A program made the translations under genes and the position numbers. Source: Mycolicibacterium neoaurum ATCC 25795 (GTDB taxonomy: Bacteria > Actinomycetota > Actinomycetes > Mycobacteriales > Mycobacteriaceae). Taken from it: a stretch of DNA of 64,000 nt. Of this stretch, positions 19,573 to 29,206 are shown piece by piece. The stretch lies in assembly GCF_000691525.1 (NCBI RefSeq), contig NZ_JMDW01000009.1, forward strand, positions 248,001-312,000, in the 5' to 3' direction. The notes below the pieces were generated by a model. That model was given only the letters and a program-made list of their open reading frames with translations, was not told where the DNA came from and searched no databases. Position 1 is the stretch's first letter. Every line of letters begins with the position of its first letter.

Positions 19573-21221
19573 TGGCGAGCCTGCGAGGCACTCGCCGCGC
19601 AGCGGCCGCCCTGGCGATGACGGCGGGGCTGGTACTGACCGGTTGCTCGGCAGGTTCCGACGGTGTCATCGACTACGCCGTCGACGGCACGTTGACCAGC
19701 TACAACACCAACACCGTCGGCGGTGCCGCCTCTGGCGGCCCGCAGGCGTTCGCCCGTGTGCTGACCGGTTTCACCTATCGCGGTCCCGATGGGCAGACCG
19801 TGAGCGACCGGGACTACGGCACCGTCGCGGTGGTCGGCCGTGCCCCGCTGATCCTGGACTATGAGATCAATGCGGCCGCCGTGTACTCCGACGGCAAGCC
19901 GATCACCTGTGACGACATGGTGCTGACCTGGGCCGCGCAGTCCGGGCGATTCCCGTTGTTCGATGCGGCCAGCACCGCGGGGTACCGCGATATCGCGACC
20001 GTCGACTGCGTGCCGGGGCAGAAGAAGGCTCGGGTGACGTTCAACCCGGACCGCGGAATCGTGGACTACGGTTCGCTGTTCGGTGCCACCGCCTTGTTGC
20101 CCGCCCACGTGCTCGGCGATCAGCTCGGGCTGGGGGAGGCCGGGGTGACCCGCGCCATCCAGAACCAGGATCTCCCGGCGGTCGACCGCATCGCCGCGGC
20201 CTGGAATACCAGCTGGAATCTCGGCCCCGACACCGACACCAAGCTGTTGCCCTCCTCCGGGCCCTACAAGATCGAGTCCATCACTGAGCAGGGTGCGGTG
20301 GTGCTGACCGCCAACGACAAGTGGTGGGGCGCGAAGCCGGTGACCCCGCGGGTGACGGTGTGGCCCAGGGGCGCAGATATCCAGGACCGGATCAACGACG
20401 GCACCTTCGACATCGTCGACATCGCGGCCGGCTCGTCGGGCCTGATCAACCTGCCCGCGGGTTACACCCGCACCGACACCCCGTCGGCCGGTATCGAGCA
20501 GCTGATCTTCTCCGCGCAGGGGCTGATGGCCGCGCCGCCGAATCGTCGTGCACTGGCGTTGTGCACCCCGCGGGAGAGCATCGCCCGCAACGCGCAGGTG
20601 CCGGTGGCCAACGCGCGGCTGAACCCGACCGCCGAGGACGCCCTGTCTGCCGCCGAGAGTGCGGTCGCGGCAGGGCAGTTCGTGGCTCCCGACATCGAGG
20701 GCGCCCGTCTGGCGCTGAACAATCAGCCGCTGACCGTGCGCATCGGATACCAGAGTCCGAATCCGCGGTTGGCCGCCACGGTGGGCGCCATCGCCCAGGC
20801 GTGTGGACCGGCGGGGATCACCGTCACCGATGCCGCAGGAGACGCGGTGGGTCCGCAGAGCCTGCTCGACAATTCCATCGACGTCCTCATTGGCAGCACC
20901 GGCGGCGCCGTCGGCAGCGGTTCCACCGGCTCGAGCGCCCTGGATGCCTACGACCTGCACACCGGCAACGGCAACAATCTCTCCGGGTACAGCAACGAGC
21001 GCATCGACGGCATCATCGACGCGCTGGTGGTGACCGCCGACCCCAAGGAGCAGTCCCGACTGTTGGGTGAGAGCGGCCCCATCCTCTGGGCGGACGTGCC
21101 GACCCTTCCGCTGTACCGTCAGCAGCGCACCCTGTTGACCGCCAAATCGGTGGGTGCCGTGAGCAGCAACCCGACTCGCTGGGGAGCAGGATGGAACATG
21201 GACCGATGGACACTGTCGTGA
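19572..21221 (+). CDS. Peptide-binding-type lipoprotein (SBP family 5, Rv2585c-like)
   Basis: 549 residues. The lipobox LVLTGC places the lipidated Cys at residue 25 behind a Tat/Sec-like basic N-terminus, so it is a surface lipoprotein. The body resembles oligopeptide-binding proteins of ABC importers ([40 protein letters not shown]). No permease or ATPase gene is nearby, so it may be an orphan binding protein or may have another envelope role. Its conserved place between secF and apt argues for a link to envelope biogenesis. Its stop codon lies inside an 18-base tandem repeat. Confidence 0.85.
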   Translation: MASLRGTRRAAAALAMTAGLVLTGCSAGSDGVIDYAVDGTLTSYNTNTVGGAASGGPQAFARVLTGFTYRGPDGQTVSDRDYGTVAVVGRAPLILDYEINAAAVYSDGKPITCDDMVLTWAAQSGRFPLFDAASTAGYRDIATVDCVPGQKKARVTFNPDRGIVDYGSLFGATALLPAHVLGDQLGLGEAGVTRAIQNQDLPAVDRIAAAWNTSWNLGPDTDTKLLPSSGPYKIESITEQGAVVLTANDKWWGAKPVTPRVTVWPRGADIQDRINDGTFDIVDIAAGSSGLINLPAGYTRTDTPSAGIEQLIFSAQGLMAAPPNRRALALCTPRESIARNAQVPVANARLNPTAEDALSAAESAVAAGQFVAPDIEGARLALNNQPLTVRIGYQSPNPRLAATVGAIAQACGPAGITVTDAAGDAVGPQSLLDNSIDVLIGSTGGAVGSGSTGSSALDAYDLHTGNGNNLSGYSNERIDGIIDALVVTADPKEQSRLLGESGPILWADVPTLPLYRQQRTLLTAKSVGAVSSNPTRWGAGWNMDRWTLS

Positions 21222-21276
21222 GTTCGAACACTGTCGTGAGTTCGAACGCTGTCGTGAATCTGGCACTGTCGTGAGT
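21211..21276 (+). repeat. 18-base tandem repeat at the lipoprotein-apt junction
   Basis: CACTGTCGTGAG occurs at 21211 and 21229, as CGCTGTCGTGAA at 21247, and again at 21264. Spacings are 18, 18 and 17 bases. Every copy carries the TCGTGA stop/start junction. Copies 1-3 share one frame and create an 18-codon open frame (GTG 21218 to TGA 21272-21274). This frame ends on the apt GTG at 21271. It looks like a duplicated stop/start overlap that now forms a small leader peptide. Confidence 0.85.
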
Positions 21277-21795
21277 GATGCTGCGGCACTGATCAATCGG
21301 CTGACCCGGGAGGTGAACGACTTCCCGAGCCCCGGAGTCCAATTCAAGGACCTCACCCCGGTGCTTGCCGACCCGCAGGGCCTGGTGGTGCTGACCGACG
21401 CGTTGGCCGAGTCCGCGGAGGGCGCCGACCTGATCGCCGGTGTCGACGCCCGTGGCTTCCTGCTCGGTGCTGCGGTGGCACTGCGCCGCGGTACCGGCGT
21501 ACTGGCGGTGCGCAAGGGTGGCAAGCTGCCGCCACCGGTGCACAGCGTTTCCTACGACCTGGAGTACGGATCGGCGACCCTGGAGATCCCGGCCGACGGT
21601 ATCGAACTGGCCGGTCGCAGCGTTCTGGTGATCGATGATGTGCTGGCCACCGGCGGCACGCTGGCCGCGGCAGCCCAGGTGCTGGAACGGGCCGGGGCTC
21701 GGGTGATCGGTGCGGCCGTGGTGTTGGAGCTGGTGGGTCTGAACGGGCGCGCCGCGATCCAACCACTGCCGGTCACCAGTCTCATCACAGGCTGA
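21271..21795 (+). CDS. apt: Adenine phosphoribosyltransferase
   Basis: Salvages adenine with PRPP to AMP. It has 174 residues from GTG. The PRPP loop is [16 protein letters not shown], the type I PRTase signature. The N-terminal [17 protein letters not shown] is characteristic of Apt. The start codon overlaps the end of an 18-codon leader frame created by tandem repeats, so expression is probably coupled to that leader or to the lipoprotein gene. apt next to relA is a common bacterial pairing. Confidence 0.94.
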   Translation: MSDAAALINRLTREVNDFPSPGVQFKDLTPVLADPQGLVVLTDALAESAEGADLIAGVDARGFLLGAAVALRRGTGVLAVRKGGKLPPPVHSVSYDLEYGSATLEIPADGIELAGRSVLVIDDVLATGGTLAAAAQVLERAGARVIGAAVVLELVGLNGRAAIQPLPVTSLITG

Positions 21796-21799
21796 GAGA

Positions 21800-21805
21800 T
21801 ATCCT
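21800..21805 (+). promoter_or_regulatory. -10 element for relA
   Basis: TATCCT fits TANNNT. It begins 5 bases after the apt stop and implies a leader of about 24 bases before the relA GTG. relA may thus have its own promoter as well as read-through from apt. Confidence 0.5.
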
Positions 21806-21835
21806 CGAAGTCTTGACGATGGCGAGGAGGTGAAC

Positions 21836-24184
21836 GTGGCCGGCGAAGACAACGTTGCGAACGGCACCGGGCAGGTGGTCCAGACTCCGCCGTCGGCCGA
21901 GGCCGCCGCTGCGGACACCGCCAAGATCAGCGCCTCGCGCCGGGTGCGGGCCCGGCTCGCCCGGCGGATGACCGCCCAGCGCAGCCCCGTCAACCCGGTG
22001 CTCGAACCGCTGGTGGCGGTGCACCGGCAGTTCCACCCGAAGGCAGATCTGGCCATCCTGCAACGCGCCTACGATGTCGCCGAACAGCGCCATGCCGACC
22101 AGATGCGCCGCTCCGGTGATCCCTACATCACCCATCCGCTGGCCGTGGCGAACATCCTGGCCGAATTGGGCATGGACACCACCACGCTGGTGGCCGCGCT
22201 CCTGCACGACACCGTGGAGGACACCGGGTACTCCCTCGACGAGCTCACCAACGATTTCGGCAGCGAGGTGGGCCACCTCGTCGACGGGGTGACCAAACTC
22301 GACAAGGTCGCGCTCGGCACCGCCGCCGAGGGTGAGACCATCCGCAAGATGATCATCGCCATGGCCCGCGACCCCCGCGTGCTGGTGATCAAGGTCGCCG
22401 ACCGGCTGCACAACATGCGCACCATGCGTTTCCTGCCGCCGGAGAAGCAGGCCCGCAAGGCCCGCGAGACGCTGGAAGTCATTGCCCCGCTGGCACATCG
22501 GTTGGGTATGGCGACCGTCAAATGGGAGCTGGAGGATCTGTCCTTCGCGATCCTGCACCCCAAGCGGTACGAGGAGATCGTCCGCCTGGTCGCCGACCGT
22601 GCGCCGTCGCGGGACACCTACCTGGCCAGGGTGCGCGCCGAGATCGGCTCCTCGCTGGCGGCCATGAAGATCAGCGCCACCGTCGAGGGCAGGCCCAAGC
22701 ACTACTGGTCGATCTATCAGAAGATGATCGTCAAGGGCCGCGATTTCGACGATATCCATGACCTGGTCGGCGTCCGCATCCTGTGTGACGACATGCGTGA
22801 CTGCTATGCCGCCGTCGGTGTGGTGCACTCGCTGTGGCAGCCGATGGCGGGCCGGTTCAAGGATTACATCGCCCAACCGCGGTACGGGGTGTACCAGTCG
22901 CTGCACACCACCGTCATCGGCCCGGAGGGCAAGCCGCTGGAGGTGCAGATCCGCACCAACGATATGCACGACACCGCCGAGTTCGGTATCGCGGCGCACT
23001 GGCGGTACAAAGAAGCCAAGGGGCGCAACGGTGTACCGGGCGGGCACACCGCCGCCGAGATCGACGAGATGGCGTGGATGCGTCAGCTTCTCGATTGGCA
23101 GCGGGAGGCCGCCGACCCTGGTGAGTTCCTCGAATCGCTGCGTTACGACCTTGCGGTGCAAGAGATTTTCGTGTTCACCCCCAAGGGCGACGTCATCACA
23201 TTGCCCACCGGGTCGACACCGGTGGACTTCGCCTACGCGGTGCACACCGAGGTCGGTCACCGCTGCATAGGGGCGCGGGTCAACCATCGCCTGGTGGCTC
23301 TGGAACGCAAGCTCGAAAACGGGGATCAGGTCGAGGTTTTCACCTCGAAGGCCGCCAACGCCGGGCCATCGCGGGATTGGCAGACCTTTGTCGTGTCGCC
23401 GCGAGCGAAGGCCAAGATCCGGCAGTGGTTCGCCAAGGAACGCCGTGAGGAGGCGCTGGAGGCCGGTAAGGAAGCGATCGTCCGGGAGGTCCGTCGTGGC
23501 GGACTTCCGCTGCAGCGGTTGATGAGTGCGGACTCCATGACGACGCTGGCCCGCGAACTGCACTACGCCGACGTCTCTGCGCTCTACACCGCGGTGGGCG
23601 AGGGCCATACCTCGGCTCGGCACGTCGTGCAGCGTCTGCTTGCCCAGTTCGGTGGTGACGAGGAGGCCGAGGACGAGATCGCCGAGCGGTCGACGCCTGC
23701 CACCATGCCGGTGCGCCACCGCACCAGCGATGACGTCGGGGTGTCGGTGCCCGGCGCGGTCGGGGTGTTGACCAAGCTGGCCAAGTGCTGCACCCCGGTC
23801 CCCGGTGACGTGATCATGGGTTTCGTCACCCGCGGCGGCGGGGTCAGCGTGCACCGCACCGACTGCACCAACGCCGAGTCGCTCCAGGAGCAGTCCGAGC
23901 GCATCATCGAGGTGCAGTGGGCGCCCTCGCCGTCCTCGGTTTTCCTGGTGGCCATCCAGGTCGAAGCGCTGGATCGGCACCGGCTGCTATCCGATGTCAC
24001 CCGCGTGCTCGCCGACGAGAAGGTCAACATCCTGTCGGCTTCGGTGACGACCTCCAATGACCGGGTCGCGATCAGCCGGTTCACCTTCGAGATGGGCGAT
24101 CCCAAGCACCTTGGTCATGTGCTCAATGTCGTGCGCAATGTCGAGGGGGTCTACGACGTGTACCGGGTGACTTCCGCGGCGTGA
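21836..24184 (+). CDS. relA: Bifunctional (p)ppGpp synthetase/hydrolase Rel
   Basis: 782 residues, the stringent-response enzyme. Domains in order: HD hydrolase ([15 protein letters not shown] and [10 protein letters not shown], about residues 90-210); synthetase (about 280-440) with GRFKDYIA, whose RFKD loop is the RXKD type of bifunctional Rel; TGS ([21 protein letters not shown]); zinc-finger/RIS (KCCTPVPGD with HRTDCTN); and C-terminal ACT. GTG 21836 is preferred to GTG 21830 because AGGAGG (21825-21830) overlaps the latter and is well placed for the former. The stop codon lies in a 26-base tandem repeat. Confidence 0.95.
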   Translation: MAGEDNVANGTGQVVQTPPSAEAAAADTAKISASRRVRARLARRMTAQRSPVNPVLEPLVAVHRQFHPKADLAILQRAYDVAEQRHADQMRRSGDPYITHPLAVANILAELGMDTTTLVAALLHDTVEDTGYSLDELTNDFGSEVGHLVDGVTKLDKVALGTAAEGETIRKMIIAMARDPRVLVIKVADRLHNMRTMRFLPPEKQARKARETLEVIAPLAHRLGMATVKWELEDLSFAILHPKRYEEIVRLVADRAPSRDTYLARVRAEIGSSLAAMKISATVEGRPKHYWSIYQKMIVKGRDFDDIHDLVGVRILCDDMRDCYAAVGVVHSLWQPMAGRFKDYIAQPRYGVYQSLHTTVIGPEGKPLEVQIRTNDMHDTAEFGIAAHWRYKEAKGRNGVPGGHTAAEIDEMAWMRQLLDWQREAADPGEFLESLRYDLAVQEIFVFTPKGDVITLPTGSTPVDFAYAVHTEVGHRCIGARVNHRLVALERKLENGDQVEVFTSKAANAGPSRDWQTFVVSPRAKAKIRQWFAKERREEALEAGKEAIVREVRRGGLPLQRLMSADSMTTLARELHYADVSALYTAVGEGHTSARHVVQRLLAQFGGDEEAEDEIAERSTPATMPVRHRTSDDVGVSVPGAVGVLTKLAKCCTPVPGDVIMGFVTRGGGVSVHRTDCTNAESLQEQSERIIEVQWAPSPSSVFLVAIQVEALDRHRLLSDVTRVLADEKVNILSASVTTSNDRVAISRFTFEMGDPKHLGHVLNVVRNVEGVYDVYRVTSAA

Positions 24185-24240
24185 GCCGCAGTCCGGCTTC
24201 CGCGGCGTGAGCCGCAGTCCGGCTTGCGCGGCGTGAGCCG
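24171..24240 (+). repeat. 26-base tandem repeat across the relA stop codon
   Basis: Two identical 26-base copies (24171-24196 and 24197-24222) and a third partial copy with one change (24223-24240). Each contains GCGGCGTGAGCCG, so the last relA codons and its TGA are copied. The repeat ends at the stop codon of the convergent cyclophilin gene. Confidence 0.9.
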
Positions 24241-24242
24241 GG

Positions 24243-25235
24243 TTACTGCACCACCACCGCTTCGATGGTCACCGTGGTGGCGGGCTTGCCGTCATCACCG
24301 CCGTCGGCGACGCCGTCTGCCGCGATCTCGTCGAGCACCTTGAGCCCGCTGGGGTCGATGGTGCCGAACACCGTGTACGTCGGCGGCAGCTGAGAGTCCT
24401 TGTACACCAGGAAGAACTGGCTGCCGTTGGTGCCCGCCCCGGCATTGGCCATGGCCAGCGTGCCGCGCGGGTACAGCATGGGAGCGCGGATGGCGGGGTC
24501 GGTCAGCCGGAACTGGTTGGTCGGGTATTCGTTGGGAAATCGGTAGCCCGGTCCGCCGTCACCGGTGCCGGTGGGATCGCCGCATTGCAGCACCCCGAGC
24601 GTGTCGTTGGTGGTCAATCGGTGGCAGGTGGTGTCGTCGAAGAAACCCTGCGCGGACAGGCTGGCGAAGTTGTTGACCGTGCAGGGTGCCTTGCCATTGT
24701 CGAGCTGCAGGCCGATATAGCCCCGGTCGGTGCTGATCTCGGCCTCGATCGTCGCCGGCGTCGTGGGGACCCGGCCCATCAATGGCGGATCCACCGGTTT
24801 GGCGGCTTTTTCCGGGGTCGGCAGGTACTGGCAGTTGGAGCCGAGCGTCGCCGGCGCCTTGAACTCCGGAAGGGGTTCGACGACGCCGGGGGTGGCCGTG
24901 TAACCCGGTCCGGACGGGTTGTAGTGGCGGATGTCCTCGACGACCGCGCGCGTGGCCACGATGGCGACGATGAGCACCAGCACCCCGAAGGCGGTCAGCA
25001 GGTAGCCGAGCACCAGCCCGGCGATGGCCATACCGCGGCCCTCGTCACCGCTGCGTTTGATCTGGTAGAGCGAGATGTGCCCGAACACGATGCCCAGCGG
25101 CGCGACGAGGATCCCGCAGATCAGCGCGGCCACCGCCAGTGAGTTGGTCGGCCGCCGCTCGGGCGGATAACCGTACTGCGCCGGCGGATGACCCCATTGT
25201 GGTGGGGGGTAGCCGTACGGCGGCGGGACGCTCAT
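24243..25235 (-). CDS. Membrane-anchored cyclophilin with DUF4190 region
   Basis: 330 residues. It begins with a Pro/Gly/Tyr-rich stretch (residues 1-25), then a DUF4190-like double helix (NSLAVAALICGILVAPLGIVFGHISLYQIK and GMAIAGLVLGYLLTAFGVLVLI). The outer cyclophilin domain (about 160-330) follows, with CHRLTTND carrying the catalytic Arg, then GPGYRFPNEYP, GTLAMANAGAGTNGSQFF and TVFGTIDPSGL. It is a peptidyl-prolyl isomerase acting outside the membrane. It lies 16 bases downstream of a second cyclophilin and is very similar over the catalytic domain, so this is a tandem duplication with different membrane anchors. Confidence 0.88.
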   Translation of the reverse strand: MSVPPPYGYPPPQWGHPPAQYGYPPERRPTNSLAVAALICGILVAPLGIVFGHISLYQIKRSGDEGRGMAIAGLVLGYLLTAFGVLVLIVAIVATRAVVEDIRHYNPSGPGYTATPGVVEPLPEFKAPATLGSNCQYLPTPEKAAKPVDPPLMGRVPTTPATIEAEISTDRGYIGLQLDNGKAPCTVNNFASLSAQGFFDDTTCHRLTTNDTLGVLQCGDPTGTGDGGPGYRFPNEYPTNQFRLTDPAIRAPMLYPRGTLAMANAGAGTNGSQFFLVYKDSQLPPTYTVFGTIDPSGLKVLDEIAADGVADGGDDGKPATTVTIEAVVVQ

Positions 25236-25251
25236 CGGGTGGGTCGGTTGC

Positions 25252-26127
25252 TCAGTCGACCGCGATGGACTTGACCATCACCTTGGTCGCGGGCTCCCCG
25301 TCCTGTCCGCCACCGGCGACCCCGCCCGCGGCGATCTTGTCCAGGGTGGCCAGTCCGGTCTCGTCGATGGTGCCGAACACGGTGTAACCCGGGGGCAGCT
25401 GGGAGTCCTTGTACACCAGGAAGAACTGGCTGCCGTTGGTGCCCGCACCGGCATTGGCCATGGCCAGCGTGCCGCGCGGGTACAGCACGGGCTGCTGCAG
25501 CGCCGGGTTGTCGGGCTGGTACTGGTTGGTCGGGTATTCGTTGGCGAACTGATAGCCCGGCCCGCCGGTGCCCTGGCCGGTCGGGTCGCCGCACTGCAGC
25601 ACCGACAGGCTGTCGCTGGTGGTCAACCGGTGGCACGGGGTGTCGTTGAAGTAGCCCTGCTGGGCGAGGCTGGCGAAGCTGTTGGTGGTGCAGGGCGCCT
25701 GCGCGTTGTTCAGCTCCAGACCGATATTGCCCTGGTCGGTCGACATGCTGACGCTGACCTTGGCCTCGTCCATCGGGATGGCGCCGGTCCGCGGCGGGTT
25801 GACCGGCTTGCTGGCCTTCCCGGCCGCCGGGTACTGGCAGTTCTGGCCGAGTCCGGCCGGGGCGACGAACGGGGGCAGCTTGCCGTCGGCCGCGGGCTGC
25901 GGGGCGTTGGGGTCGACCGTCGTGGTGGTGGACGCAGAGGCCGTCGTGTCGGAATCCTTGGTGGTGATGACGACCGTGGCCACCACGGCGCCGATGACGA
26001 CGACCGCGCCCACCGCCGAGGCGACGATGGTGAGCATTCGCTGCCGCTTGGCCTGTGCGGCCCGTCGCTCCAGCTGCCGCTCGAGCTTGCGCTTTGCCGC
26101 TGCCCTTCGCTGTTCGTTGGTCGGCAC
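25252..26127 (-). CDS. ppiB: Membrane-anchored peptidyl-prolyl cis-trans isomerase (Rv2582-like)
   Basis: 291 residues. A short basic cytoplasmic helix (RRAAAKRKLERQLERRAAQAKRQR) leads into one membrane helix (about 35-57), then a Thr/Ser/Pro-rich linker and a cyclophilin domain. That domain has CHRLTTSD, GPGYQFANEYP, GSQFFLVYKDSQLP and TVFGTIDETGL. It folds secreted proteins by isomerising prolyl bonds. The GTG at 26127 follows GGAGGA. The frame is open far upstream, but that region is antisense to the hydrolase gene. It matches the mycobacterial PpiB position next to glyoxalase II and hisS. Confidence 0.9.
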   Translation of the reverse strand: MPTNEQRRAAAKRKLERQLERRAAQAKRQRMLTIVASAVGAVVVIGAVVATVVITTKDSDTTASASTTTTVDPNAPQPAADGKLPPFVAPAGLGQNCQYPAAGKASKPVNPPRTGAIPMDEAKVSVSMSTDQGNIGLELNNAQAPCTTNSFASLAQQGYFNDTPCHRLTTSDSLSVLQCGDPTGQGTGGPGYQFANEYPTNQYQPDNPALQQPVLYPRGTLAMANAGAGTNGSQFFLVYKDSQLPPGYTVFGTIDETGLATLDKIAAGGVAGGGQDGEPATKVMVKSIAVD

Positions 26128-26247
26128 CGCCGTTGTCCTCCTCATTCGCCGAACACGTCGGCAACGAGTGTGCCAGGCGTTTCTGAGTGTCGGCCGTGCG
26201 ACCCGCGCGAATACCGGTCCGCCGAGTGGACATGGGAAACTGACCGG

Positions 26248-26916
26248 GTGCTGATCACCGGATTCCCGACGGGGGTGCTGGCGTGCAACTGCTACGTGTT
26301 CGCAGCGCACGCGGGCGCCGATGCCGTCATCGTCGACCCCGGCCAGTCGGCGTCGGCGCGGCTGCAGCGCATCCTCGACGAGCACCGGCTCACCCCGGCC
26401 GCCGTGCTGCTGACCCACGGCCATATCGACCACATGTGGTCGGCGCAGAAGGTGGCCGACCGGTATGGCTGTCCGGTGTACATCCACCCCGCCGACCGGG
26501 CCATGCTCACCGACCCTGTGCAGGGTCTGACCAGCGGAGGTTTGTGGGGGACGCTGGGCAGACTGACGCTGGGCGCGGTGTTCTCCGAGCCCCGCCAGCT
26601 CGTCGAACTGCGCACCGACGGTCAGGTGCTGGAGTTCGGCGGCGTCCGGGTGAGCGTCGACCACACACCCGGGCACACTCGCGGGTCGGTGTGTTTCCGG
26701 ATCCAGGGCCAGGTGTTCACCGGTGACACCCTGTTCCAGGGGTCGGTGGGTCGTACGGACCTGCCCGGCGGCAGCGGCAACTCCCTGATCGACTCGATCA
26801 TGACCAAACTGATGGTGCTCGACGACGACACCGTGGTACTCCCGGGCCACGGCCCGAGATCCACGATCGGCATCGAACGCCGCACCAACCCATTTCTCGA
26901 AGGCCTGGTTCTGTGA
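26248..26916 (+). CDS. Glyoxalase II-like metallo-hydrolase (Rv2581c-like)
   Basis: 222-residue metallo-beta-lactamase-fold hydrolase. The dinuclear metal motif is THGHIDHMW (HxHxDH). Further ligands are the His of [10 protein letters not shown], the Asp of FTGDTLFQ and the His of LPGHGPRS. Members hydrolyse thioesters such as S-lactoylglutathione. Mycobacteria use mycothiol, so the true substrate is uncertain. GTG 26248 is used since the conserved fold begins directly after it. GAAACT lies seven bases upstream as a weak leaderless -10. It overlaps hisS by four bases. Confidence 0.85.
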   Translation: MLITGFPTGVLACNCYVFAAHAGADAVIVDPGQSASARLQRILDEHRLTPAAVLLTHGHIDHMWSAQKVADRYGCPVYIHPADRAMLTDPVQGLTSGGLWGTLGRLTLGAVFSEPRQLVELRTDGQVLEFGGVRVSVDHTPGHTRGSVCFRIQGQVFTGDTLFQGSVGRTDLPGGSGNSLIDSIMTKLMVLDDDTVVLPGHGPRSTIGIERRTNPFLEGLVL

Positions 26917-28172
26917 CTGATTTCCGCGCCCCCAAGGGTGTGCCCGACTACTTCCCGCCCGATTCGGCGGCGTTTGTCGCCGTGCGTGACGGCCTGCTCG
27001 GAGCGGCCCGGCGGGCCGGCTACGGCGATATCGAGTTGCCGATCTTCGAGGAGACCGCGCTGTTCGCGCGCGGCGTCGGCGAGTCCACCGATGTGGTGAG
27101 CAAGGAGATGTACACCTTCGCCGACCGTGGTGACCGGTCGGTGACGCTACGCCCGGAGGGCACCGCCGGGGTCATGCGGGCAGTCATCGAGCACGGCCTG
27201 GATCGTGGGGCGCTGCCGGTCAAACTCTGCTACTCGGGGCCGTTCTTCCGCTACGAGCGTCCGCAGGCCGGCCGGTACCGCCAGCTCCAGCAGGTCGGGG
27301 TGGAGGCCATCGGGATCGACGACCCGGCGCTGGATGCCGAAGTGATCGCCGTCGCCGACGCCGGATTCCGGGCCCTGGGCCTTGACGGCTTCCGGCTGGA
27401 GATCACCTCCCTGGGGGATGACACCTGCCGCCCGCGGTACCGGGAATTGTTGCAGGAGTTCCTCTTCAAGCTCGATCTCGACGAGGAAACGCAGCGGCGA
27501 GCCCAGATCAACCCGCTGCGGGTGCTCGATGACAAGCGCCCGCACGTGCGCGAGATGACCGCCGATGCCCCGCTGATGCTCGACCATCTCTCCGAGGTGG
27601 CTAAGGCGCATTTCGACACCGTGCTGGCGCACCTGGACGCCCTGGGCGTGCCGTATGTGGTGAACCCGCGGATGGTGCGCGGTTTGGATTACTACACCAA
27701 GACCACGTTCGAGTTCGTACACGACGGACTGGGCGCGCAGTCCGGTATCGGTGGGGGTGGCCGCTACGACGGTCTGATGAGTCAGCTTGGCGGGCAGGAC
27801 CTTTCCGGGATCGGGTTCGGCCTCGGTGTGGACCGCACGCTGTTGGCGTTGCGCGCCGAGGGCAGGACGGTCGGTGCCACCAACCGGGTCGACGTGTTCG
27901 GGGTTCCGCTGGGCGAGGCGGCCAAGCTGGAGTTGGCGAGGCTGGCGGCGGCGCTGCGGGCCAACGGTGTCCGGGTGGATCTGGCCTACGGGGACCGCAG
28001 CCTGAAAGCGTCGATGAAGGGCGCCGACCGCTCCGGTGCGCGCCTGGCGCTGGTGGCGGGTGACCGTGACATCGAGGCGGGCACGGTCGGGGTGAAGGAC
28101 CTGTCCAACGGCGAGCAGACCGATATCGCCGCCGACGCCGTGGTGGCCGAAGTGCTCTCCCGGCTGGGCTGA
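26913..28172 (+). CDS. hisS: Histidyl-tRNA synthetase
   Basis: Class II synthetase for tRNA-His, 419 residues. Motif 2 is in [18 protein letters not shown], the histidine-specific motif is [14 protein letters not shown], and motif 3 is [12 protein letters not shown]. The anticodon-binding domain is at the C-terminus. The GTG overlaps the stop of the hydrolase gene. A bidirectional hairpin terminator follows. Confidence 0.97.
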   Translation: MTDFRAPKGVPDYFPPDSAAFVAVRDGLLGAARRAGYGDIELPIFEETALFARGVGESTDVVSKEMYTFADRGDRSVTLRPEGTAGVMRAVIEHGLDRGALPVKLCYSGPFFRYERPQAGRYRQLQQVGVEAIGIDDPALDAEVIAVADAGFRALGLDGFRLEITSLGDDTCRPRYRELLQEFLFKLDLDEETQRRAQINPLRVLDDKRPHVREMTADAPLMLDHLSEVAKAHFDTVLAHLDALGVPYVVNPRMVRGLDYYTKTTFEFVHDGLGAQSGIGGGGRYDGLMSQLGGQDLSGIGFGLGVDRTLLALRAEGRTVGATNRVDVFGVPLGEAAKLELARLAAALRANGVRVDLAYGDRSLKASMKGADRSGARLALVAGDRDIEAGTVGVKDLSNGEQTDIAADAVVAEVLSRLG

Positions 28173-28187
28173 CTACCCGGCGAGCGT

Positions 28188-28209
28188 GCGTGTCTGCACC
28201 AAGACACGC
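28188..28209. terminator. Hairpin between hisS and a convergent gene
   Basis: GCGTGTCT-gcacca-AGACACGC has perfect 8-base arms and a 6-base loop, without a T-tract, as usual for mycobacterial terminators. It lies 16 bases after the hisS stop and can serve both converging genes. Confidence 0.65.
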
Positions 28210-28236
28210 GGGCATCAGGGGCGAGTCGGCGCACGT

Positions 28237-28752
28237 TCACCGGCCGAACACCGCCGTGTTCAGCACTGTGTCGAGGTTGCCCAATCCGCCCCCGAACGGG
28301 TTGGCGCGCTTGAGCACATCGGTTCCGTGCGGGGTGGTGACCACGAGTTTGGGGGAGCTGGACGTCAGCTGCATCCGGCGGTGGATGCTGATTCGGTCCA
28401 GCGGAATGAGCAGCCCGGTCACATCCCGGTAGGTGTGACGGTCGCGGTCGAACACCGCGACCGGGGTGCAGGTGTCCAATGGAGCGCTGCGCGCGGTCCG
28501 CAGTGTGCGCAGGATCGCGTACAGGCCCGCGCCGGTGGCCAGTCCGACGGCGCACAGAGCCGCGCCGATGATGCGAGGTACACCGACCGGGGTGAACAGC
28601 ACCAGTGCGCCGAACCCGCCGACCACCAGCGTGACGATCAGCAGGACGAAGGCGGTGATCTCGGCCGTGCCGTTGCCACGGTCGATGACGATGATGTTCT
28701 TGCCGTCCTCGGCCACCACCAGCCCGCCGTGCTCGGCGATGATGCGCATCAT
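28237..28752 (-). CDS. Two-helix membrane protein of unknown function
   Basis: 171 residues, family not recognised. A soluble N-terminus (MMRIIAEHGGLVVAEDGKN) precedes two membrane helices (about residues 32-52 and 59-80). A C-terminal cytoplasmic domain follows with DRDRHTYRDVTGLLIPLDRI. The ATG at 28752 is chosen over a GTG at 28758, because a -10 TAGAGT ends exactly seven bases upstream, as in leaderless mycobacterial genes, and there is no Shine-Dalgarno. It is divergent from dtd with only 22 bases between the start codons. Confidence 0.75.
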   Translation of the reverse strand: MMRIIAEHGGLVVAEDGKNIIVIDRGNGTAEITAFVLLIVTLVVGGFGALVLFTPVGVPRIIGAALCAVGLATGAGLYAILRTLRTARSAPLDTCTPVAVFDRDRHTYRDVTGLLIPLDRISIHRRMQLTSSSPKLVVTTPHGTDVLKRANPFGGGLGNLDTVLNTAVFGR

Positions 28753-28758
28753 GGGCAC

Positions 28759-28768
28759 ACTCTAGGGT
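28759..28768. promoter_or_regulatory. Bidirectional leaderless promoter with overlapping -10 hexamers
   Basis: On the plus strand TAGGGT (28763-28768) ends seven bases before the dtd ATG. On the minus strand TAGAGT (28764 down to 28759) ends seven bases before the ATG of the membrane protein. The two hexamers share the TA at 28763-28764. Neither gene has a usable Shine-Dalgarno. Confidence 0.7.
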
Positions 28769-28774
28769 CGGAGG

Positions 28775-29206
28775 ATGCGAGTTCTGGTGCAACGGGTGAG
28801 GTCGGCGCGGGTGACCGTCGAGGGCGCGACGGTGGGGGAGATCAATCCCACCGGTCAAGGCCTGCTCGCACTGGTGGGCATCACCCACACCGATGACGCG
28901 GCGCTGGCGGCGAAGATGGCCGAAAAGCTTTGGCGGCTACGCATTCTCGATGACGAGGCCGCAGCAGCCGATGTCGATGCGCCGATCCTGGTGGTCAGCC
29001 AGTTCACGCTGTACGCCAATACCGTCAAGGGCCGGCGGCCGTCGTGGAACGCGGCCGCCCCGCGTCCGGTGGCCGAACCGCTGATCGACGCCTTCACCGC
29101 CGCGCTGCGCGAGCTGGGCGCGCAGGTCGGCACCGGGGTGTTCGGCGCCGATATGCAGGTCGAGCTGGTCAACGACGGCCCGGTGACGGTGCTGCTGGAG
29201 CTCTAG
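28775..29206 (+). CDS. dtd: D-aminoacyl-tRNA deacylase
   Basis: 143 residues. It removes D-amino acids (and Gly from tRNA-Ala) from mischarged tRNAs. The two family signatures that form the active site are present: SQFTLYAN and, at the C-terminus, [11 protein letters not shown]. The N-terminus [17 protein letters not shown] is typical. The gene appears leaderless, with a -10 ending seven bases before the ATG, and GGAGG touching the ATG is too close to act as a Shine-Dalgarno. It is convergent with the urea transporter operon. Confidence 0.95.
   Translation: MRVLVQRVRSARVTVEGATVGEINPTGQGLLALVGITHTDDAALAAKMAEKLWRLRILDDEAAAADVDAPILVVSQFTLYANTVKGRRPSWNAAAPRPVAEPLIDAFTAALRELGAQVGTGVFGADMQVELVNDGPVTVLLEL

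Noticed and set aside
19311..21524. 737-codon minus-strand frame opposite the lipoprotein and apt
   Set aside because: It covers two clearly identified plus-strand genes and shows no recognisable domain. It is an antisense shadow.
21785..23980. 731-codon minus-strand frame opposite relA
   Set aside because: Entirely antisense to a complete Rel protein with all domains. No motif of its own.
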